Below the pieces are notes generated by a model, which was given only the letters and a program-made list of their open reading frames with translations, was not told the DNA's origin and did no database searches. A DNA stretch of 64,000 nt from Arthrobacter_B citreus. GTDB lineage: Bacteria > Actinomycetota > Actinomycetes > Actinomycetales > Micrococcaceae. Location: assembly GCF_042429235.1 (NCBI RefSeq), contig NZ_JBHMBA010000009.1; one strand, given 5' to 3'. Shown piece by piece: positions 59,984 to 64,000 of this stretch. Position numbers and translations under genes: made by a program. Position 1 is the stretch's first letter, and each line of letters starts with the position of its first letter.

Positions 59984-61606
59984 CTAGACCGCTTCCAGCG
60001 AGTCGAGGTACCGGCGGCGGGCGGCTTCCTGCTTGATGCGGGCGCGCTCCCTGCGGGCCTTGGTGGGCCATGAACAGATCAGCACCACGATGCAGGTCAA
60101 CAGCACCAGGCCGGCAATGGCAATTCCGGCATCCATCCAGAACTGGGCCGGGAAGAGCCGGATCAGGGTGTCGTCCATCCGGAACGTCCAATTGCCGTTG
60201 GCAAAGAAGATCGTGTGCACCTGGGTGAAGAAACTCTCCCAGCCCAGGACGGCGGTGACGATCAGTGCACCCACCAGCACCAGTGTCAGCACCGCGCCAG
60301 CGAAGAGCGCGCGGCGGATTCCTCCGGGGCTGCGCTTGGCCAGGTAGACGCAGGCGATGATACTCAGCAGGGCCATGGCCAGCGCCGACACAAACGCAAT
60401 CGTCAGCACCGTCTTCACATCAGCCATGTGGCTGACTTCGCTCTCCAAGTACAACGGCTCTCCCCCGGCCGTCACGAGGTCGCCCAGATAGCGGGCGCCG
60501 GAGAAGTTGAGCAGGTAGTCCACGGCGTAGGAGCCGTAGGTCATGCGGTCATCGGTCGAGAAGCCGTAACTGTCCTGCGGGAACCCCGGGCGGTGATACT
60601 CGATCCACAGGAACACCGGAGTGGCCACCGCCCGGATGGCCGCCGCGAGCAGCATCACCGGGAAGAACACCGCAATCATCACCTGCAGGATACGGGCCAG
60701 GACGGGTTTCGCCGACCCTGCCCGCTCGCGTTCCTCCGCCCGGCGGCGGGCTTCCTCTTCGGAGATTTCGTCATCTGCAGCCCGTGCCTCAGCGCTCTCC
60801 CGGCCGGAAGGGGCAGCGGCGGCTTTCACATCGGCGGCTTTTTCATCTGCGGCTTTTTCATCTGTGGAGTCCGCGCCGGAAACGGCGGCCGGCGCGGACT
60901 GTGCGGTGCTGATCCGGGCGGTTTCGGGGACGTGCTGCGCGGAGCCGGAACCTGCGGCTCCGGAACCCGCAACGGCTCCGGAACCCGCAACGGCCCCGGC
61001 CCCTGCTGCGGCTGACGCCTTCCCTGCCGTGGCTGATGCCTTCCCTGCCGGTGTTGAAGTCTCCGGGGCAGTGCCCCGTGAGGGCAGGTCGGCGTCGATG
61101 TCTCCGGCCGCTTTCTGCTCCGCATCCGAGAGTTCGCCGTATCCACTCACATCGGGCATGGTGCTGGCGCGGCGCATCGGCAGGCTGCTGCGCTGGGCCA
61201 GGGAGGGATGGCCTCCCGGCACCACCGCGGCGTCGGCAGGCGCGGAATCTCCGGAGGCTGCGGCATTACCCCGCGGCATTGTGGCATCGGCCGGCGTTCC
61301 TGCCGCATCGGCGAACGCCGCATCCCAGTCCTCGTGACCCAGGTCCTCCTCACCGCCTGCAGAACCAGCTGAAGCACCGGCATCCGCTGCAGTGCTGCCC
61401 GTTCCTTCAGCCGTGGTTGCCGCCGGGCGCGGTCCCTTCGCCTCAGTGCCCGCAGCATGGTCACCGCTAACAATGGTTTCGCTGGCGTCGCTGAGGCCGT
61501 CACCGGCGCCCGTTTCGGCCCGATCCCGCCCGGTGTCGGCGGATTCTCCGGTCGTCGGTTTTTGCTGGGGGGTATCGTCCTGGCTTGCCACTACTTCCTC
61601 TTTCAC
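59984..61606 (-). CDS. DUF1461/TIGR01906 integral membrane protein with long disordered N-terminus
   Basis: 540 residues (GTG 61606), or 535 from GTG 61591, which has the better ribosome site GAGGAA. Residues 1-about 285 are acidic, Ala/Gly/Ser-rich and repetitive (VAGSGA, KASATAG, DEKAA repeats) and should be disordered and cytoplasmic. A charged helix (EEEARRRAEERERA) leads into the conserved membrane part. This has four membrane segments and the family features RMTYGSYAVDYLLNFSG, then EVSHMADVK near residue 395 and an extracytoplasmic FFANGNWTFRMDDTLIRLFP loop. The function of the family is unknown. The N-terminal extension is far longer than the core needs. Confidence 0.85.
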   Translation of the reverse strand: MKEEVVASQDDTPQQKPTTGESADTGRDRAETGAGDGLSDASETIVSGDHAAGTEAKGPRPAATTAEGTGSTAADAGASAGSAGGEEDLGHEDWDAAFADAAGTPADATMPRGNAAASGDSAPADAAVVPGGHPSLAQRSSLPMRRASTMPDVSGYGELSDAEQKAAGDIDADLPSRGTAPETSTPAGKASATAGKASAAAGAGAVAGSGAVAGSGAAGSGSAQHVPETARISTAQSAPAAVSGADSTDEKAADEKAADVKAAAAPSGRESAEARAADDEISEEEARRRAEERERAGSAKPVLARILQVMIAVFFPVMLLAAAIRAVATPVFLWIEYHRPGFPQDSYGFSTDDRMTYGSYAVDYLLNFSGARYLGDLVTAGGEPLYLESEVSHMADVKTVLTIAFVSALAMALLSIIACVYLAKRSPGGIRRALFAGAVLTLVLVGALIVTAVLGWESFFTQVHTIFFANGNWTFRMDDTLIRLFPAQFWMDAGIAIAGLVLLTCIVVLICSWPTKARRERARIKQEAARRRYLDSLEAV

Positions 61607-61769
61607 TTCCGGGCCCTGTCAATCACGGCCTTTTTGCGGATTCCGGTGGGCTTTCGGGCTCCATCCTCCTTCGACCCTACCGGGCGGGCGCAGCGGGAAT
61701 CGGAAGCCACCCCGCACCGGCTGCAGAGTCACCGGACTGTTACGTGATTCCCGGTGAATCGATTGCCGC

Positions 61770-62765
61770 TCAGGCGGTCCGAAGGACATCCCCGCTGTCA
61801 CGCCGGGACAGGTCTCCACGGTGTCCGGCGCGGTAGGCCCGGCCGCCCAGGACCAGCGTGTACAGCCAATAGGCGGCAAAGAGCGAAGCTCCTATCCCCA
61901 TCCGCAGCCAGAAAGGCATCGGCGACGCGGTGACGAACCCCTCCACGAGCCCGGACAGGAACATCACGATCACCAGTCCCAGGGCCACGGTGAACAGCGA
62001 GCGCCCTTCGGCAGCGACGGAGGCAGCCCGCGTTTGCCGGCCGGGAGCAACCCAGGCCCAGAAAATGCGCAGTCCGGCCGCCACGGCAATGAAGACAGCG
62101 GTTAACTCCATGAGCCCGTGCGGCAGGATGTACGTGAAGAAGACGTCCAGTTCGCCGTAAGCGGCCATGGTGCCGCCTGCGATCCCCACGTTCATGGCGT
62201 TCTGGTACAGCACGTACGGACCCCAGATCCCCGTGATGCCGAAGGCAACGGACTGCAGGGCAATCCAGGCGTTGTTGGTCCAAACCTGTCCGGCAAAGGA
62301 CGCCGCCGGATTCTCGGAGTAGTACGCCACAAAGTCCTGCTCCACATACCGCTGGACCTCCGCATCCGAACCGATGGCCGCGGAAATGACGCCTGGCGTT
62401 GATGCGGCCCAGGCACCGGCCAGCCACGCCATCAGGATGAAGGCTGCCCCCACGGCCAGGGTAAGCCAGCGGACCCGGTAAAAACCGGACGGGAGCGCAT
62501 GGACGAAGAAGTTGACCAGATCTTCGAGGAAGTTCGAGCGTGCCCCGGTAAAGCGGGTCCTGGCACGGGAAAGGCGCATGGACAGGGCTGCGGACAATGC
62601 TCCCTCGGGCGCCACCGAACGAATGGTGGACAGATGGGACGAGGTGCGCCGGTACAGGCGCAGCAGTTCATCGGCTTCCTCCCCGCTGAGCCGGCGCCGT
62701 GCGGAGAGTTCATCCAGCCGCTGCCAGTCCGGGGAGTGCACTGCACTGAAAGCATCCATGTCCAC
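61770..62765 (-). CDS. SpoIIM-family (stage II sporulation protein M-like) membrane protein
   Basis: 331 residues. A soluble N-terminal 100 residues is followed by about six membrane segments with SpoIIM features (FGITGIWGPYVLYQNAMNVG, YILPHGLMELTAVFIA). In actinobacteria this family pairs with an RDD protein, and both tend to cluster with MoxR-DUF58-transglutaminase genes. Here the pair is divergent and 8 kb from that operon. GTG 62765 is preceded by TAGGGT and six bases, a leaderless start. Confidence 0.93.
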   Translation of the reverse strand: MDMDAFSAVHSPDWQRLDELSARRRLSGEEADELLRLYRRTSSHLSTIRSVAPEGALSAALSMRLSRARTRFTGARSNFLEDLVNFFVHALPSGFYRVRWLTLAVGAAFILMAWLAGAWAASTPGVISAAIGSDAEVQRYVEQDFVAYYSENPAASFAGQVWTNNAWIALQSVAFGITGIWGPYVLYQNAMNVGIAGGTMAAYGELDVFFTYILPHGLMELTAVFIAVAAGLRIFWAWVAPGRQTRAASVAAEGRSLFTVALGLVIVMFLSGLVEGFVTASPMPFWLRMGIGASLFAAYWLYTLVLGGRAYRAGHRGDLSRRDSGDVLRTA

Positions 62766-62829
62766 GGTTACACCCTAGCGCTGGGTACAGTGGAGTTCCC
62801 ACCACGAATTGCCGCCGGGAGGAGCACAC

Positions 62830-63633
62830 GTGAGTTCCATCGTCACCGGGGAGGCCGTTGTCTTGGAGCTGCGCCCGGCGTCTTTTGCCGCACGGGCGCT
62901 GAGCTCCCTGATCGACGTCGTCACCCAGCTGCTGGTGCTCCTTGGGCTGCTGGTGCTTTTCGCGCGGACCCTGGGCGAATCAGTGGATCCCGCCCTCGGT
63001 GCCGCCCTCATATTGGCGATCGTTGTCCTGGTCATGGTCGGAGCACCCGTGGCGGTGGAAACGCTGACCCGGGGCAAGTCCCTGGGGCGCCTTGCCATGG
63101 GTCTGCGGATAGTGCGCGACGACGGCGGTGCCGTGCGCTTCCGCCACTGCCTGATCCGCGGCATGACAGCGATCCTCGAGATTTATCTGTCGGCCGGATC
63201 AGTGGCCTTCATGGTGGCCCTGTTCAATGAGAGGTCCAAGCGGCTCGGTGACATCATGGCCGGAACCTACGCCCTGCGGGAACGCATCTCAGCACCCGGT
63301 TCCCCTCAAGTGGAGGTGCCGATGATGCTGGCGGGCTGGGCCCGGCTCGCCGATCTGGGCCGGCTGCCTGATGCGCTGTCCCGCCGGGTGTCGCGGTTCC
63401 TGACCCAGAGCCCCAGGTTGTCGCCGCAGTCACGCGGCGCGCTTGCCGCCGGCCTGGCCAGTGAAGTTTCGGCTTTCGTGTCTCCGCAGCCGCCGGCCGG
63501 GACCTTCCCCGAGGATTTCCTCCGTGCCGTGATGGCTGAGCGCCGGAACCGGGACTTCGCCACGCTGACCCGGCAGCGCGAACGCACCGAGCAGATGAGC
63601 CAGCGCCTGCACCGGCTGCCCTTCAGCAGATAA
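62830..63633 (+). CDS. RDD-family membrane protein
   Basis: 267 residues from GTG 62830, five bases after GGGAGGAG. The RDD domain (residues 10-145) has ASFAARALSSLIDVV, a membrane segment pair, GKSLGRLAMGLRIVRDDGG and RSKRLGDIMAGTYALR. The C-terminal 110 residues are soluble, helical and charged. Divergent partner of the SpoIIM-like gene. Confidence 0.92.
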   Translation: MSSIVTGEAVVLELRPASFAARALSSLIDVVTQLLVLLGLLVLFARTLGESVDPALGAALILAIVVLVMVGAPVAVETLTRGKSLGRLAMGLRIVRDDGGAVRFRHCLIRGMTAILEIYLSAGSVAFMVALFNERSKRLGDIMAGTYALRERISAPGSPQVEVPMMLAGWARLADLGRLPDALSRRVSRFLTQSPRLSPQSRGALAAGLASEVSAFVSPQPPAGTFPEDFLRAVMAERRNRDFATLTRQRERTEQMSQRLHRLPFSR

Positions 63634-63663
63634 ACGGCTCCGCCCGCCGGCCGGTTACCGGAG

Positions 63664-64000
63664 CTACTGCTTGGGCTGGCTGGTCCATTCCGCCCAGGGC
63701 AGGTTCCAGTCACCGAAGCCGTCCCATACGTACATCGGTCCGTAGCCGGTGTTCAGCACCTGGACAACGTCCCCGGCGTCGAAGTTGTCATAGATGTACT
63801 TGGCGCCTTCGGGGCTCATGCCGATACAGCCGTGGGAAACATTTGCCACGCCCAGCACCGGCTGCGCCGAAGGCAGGGCCTCATGGATGAAGGCGCCGCC
63901 ATTGGAGATGCGGGAGGCGTTCTTGGCGTTCACCGGCTCGTAGTAGGCCTTGTCCCCCGGCTTTAGTCCCAGGGACTCGGCCCGGAACGGAATGCTCTGA
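63664..64000 (-). CDS. L,D-transpeptidase (YkuD), N-terminus beyond the window
   Basis: The minus strand is open from the right edge to the stop at 63664 (about 111 codons visible). The YkuD catalytic block is present: a His in GGAFIHEALP and SHGCIGMSPEGAKYIYD with the nucleophile Cys. The end of the protein, WDLGFG-like WDGFGDWNLPWAEW, is Trp-rich. It makes 3-3 cross-links in peptidoglycan from outside the membrane. N-terminal Ig-like domains and signal are expected upstream but are not in the window. Confidence 0.9.
   Translation of the reverse strand, partial: QSIPFRAESLGLKPGDKAYYEPVNAKNASRISNGGAFIHEALPSAQPVLGVANVSHGCIGMSPEGAKYIYDNFDAGDVVQVLNTGYGPMYVWDGFGDWNLPWAEWTSQPKQ

Noticed and set aside
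1..64000. Insertion sequence, integrase or prophage signature to explain the accessory block
   Set aside because: No transposase, recombinase or phage gene and no flanking inverted repeats were seen; the only tRNA (39114-39185) is not next to the block.

Overview
The window is high-GC DNA that looks like a chromosome segment of an Arthrobacter-like member of the Micrococcaceae (Actinomycetota). The evidence is an RpfB-type resuscitation factor (DUF348 x3, G5, Rpf), an actinobacterial Pmt protein mannosyltransferase divergent from rsmI, a FadD15-type acyl-CoA synthetase, the cluster rsmA-ispE-ABC-F and the cluster tRNA-Gln-glmU-prs-rplY-pth. No transposase, integrase, phage gene, rRNA or CRISPR array is visible.

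Layout. (1) 1-19773: an envelope or exopolysaccharide locus, almost entirely on the minus strand. In transcription order it holds a polyprenyl-phosphate sugar transferase, a lipoprotein, a Wzx-like flippase, a very large secreted propeller/LamG/PKD protein, a DUF1972 rhamnosyltransferase-like GT4, a CDP-alcohol phosphatidyltransferase, a Wzz-like protein with a degenerate kinase domain, a Wzy/ligase-like membrane protein, an oppositely oriented secreted beta-helix protein, a TagD-like cytidylyltransferase, a second GT4, and an OafA-type acyltransferase cut by the left edge. It reads as a Wzx/Wzy-type pathway whose polymer may carry a CDP-alcohol-derived phosphodiester and acyl groups. (2) 20211-34429: five consecutive large ATPase-LuxR (LAL/STAND) regulators on the minus strand, about 14 kb, immediately upstream of the polysaccharide operon. 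(3) 34430-35007: an intergenic stretch with a candidate structured small RNA that has its own promoter-like sequence and a strong terminator. (4) 35008-48487: core genes pth, rplY, prs, glmU, tRNA-Gln, a TetR-NUDIX fusion, ABC-F, ispE, rsmA, an XRE-TPR regulator, rpf and TatD. (5) 48615-64000: a MoxR-DUF58-transglutaminase operon, an aldehyde dehydrogenase, rsmI, Pmt, an acyl-CoA synthetase, a DUF1461 membrane protein, SpoIIM, RDD and a truncated L,D-transpeptidase.

The most unusual content is the tandem LAL array beside the polysaccharide locus, with recurrent GAGTAA/TTACTC half-sites in the flanking intergenic regions. Others are the TetR-NUDIX single-chain regulator, the orphan RNA at about 34.7-34.8 kb, a module shared by the two large secreted proteins, and several genes that look leaderless (TANNNT, 6-7 nt, then GTG or ATG). 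Functions are assigned from motifs read in the translated sequence; no database search was available.
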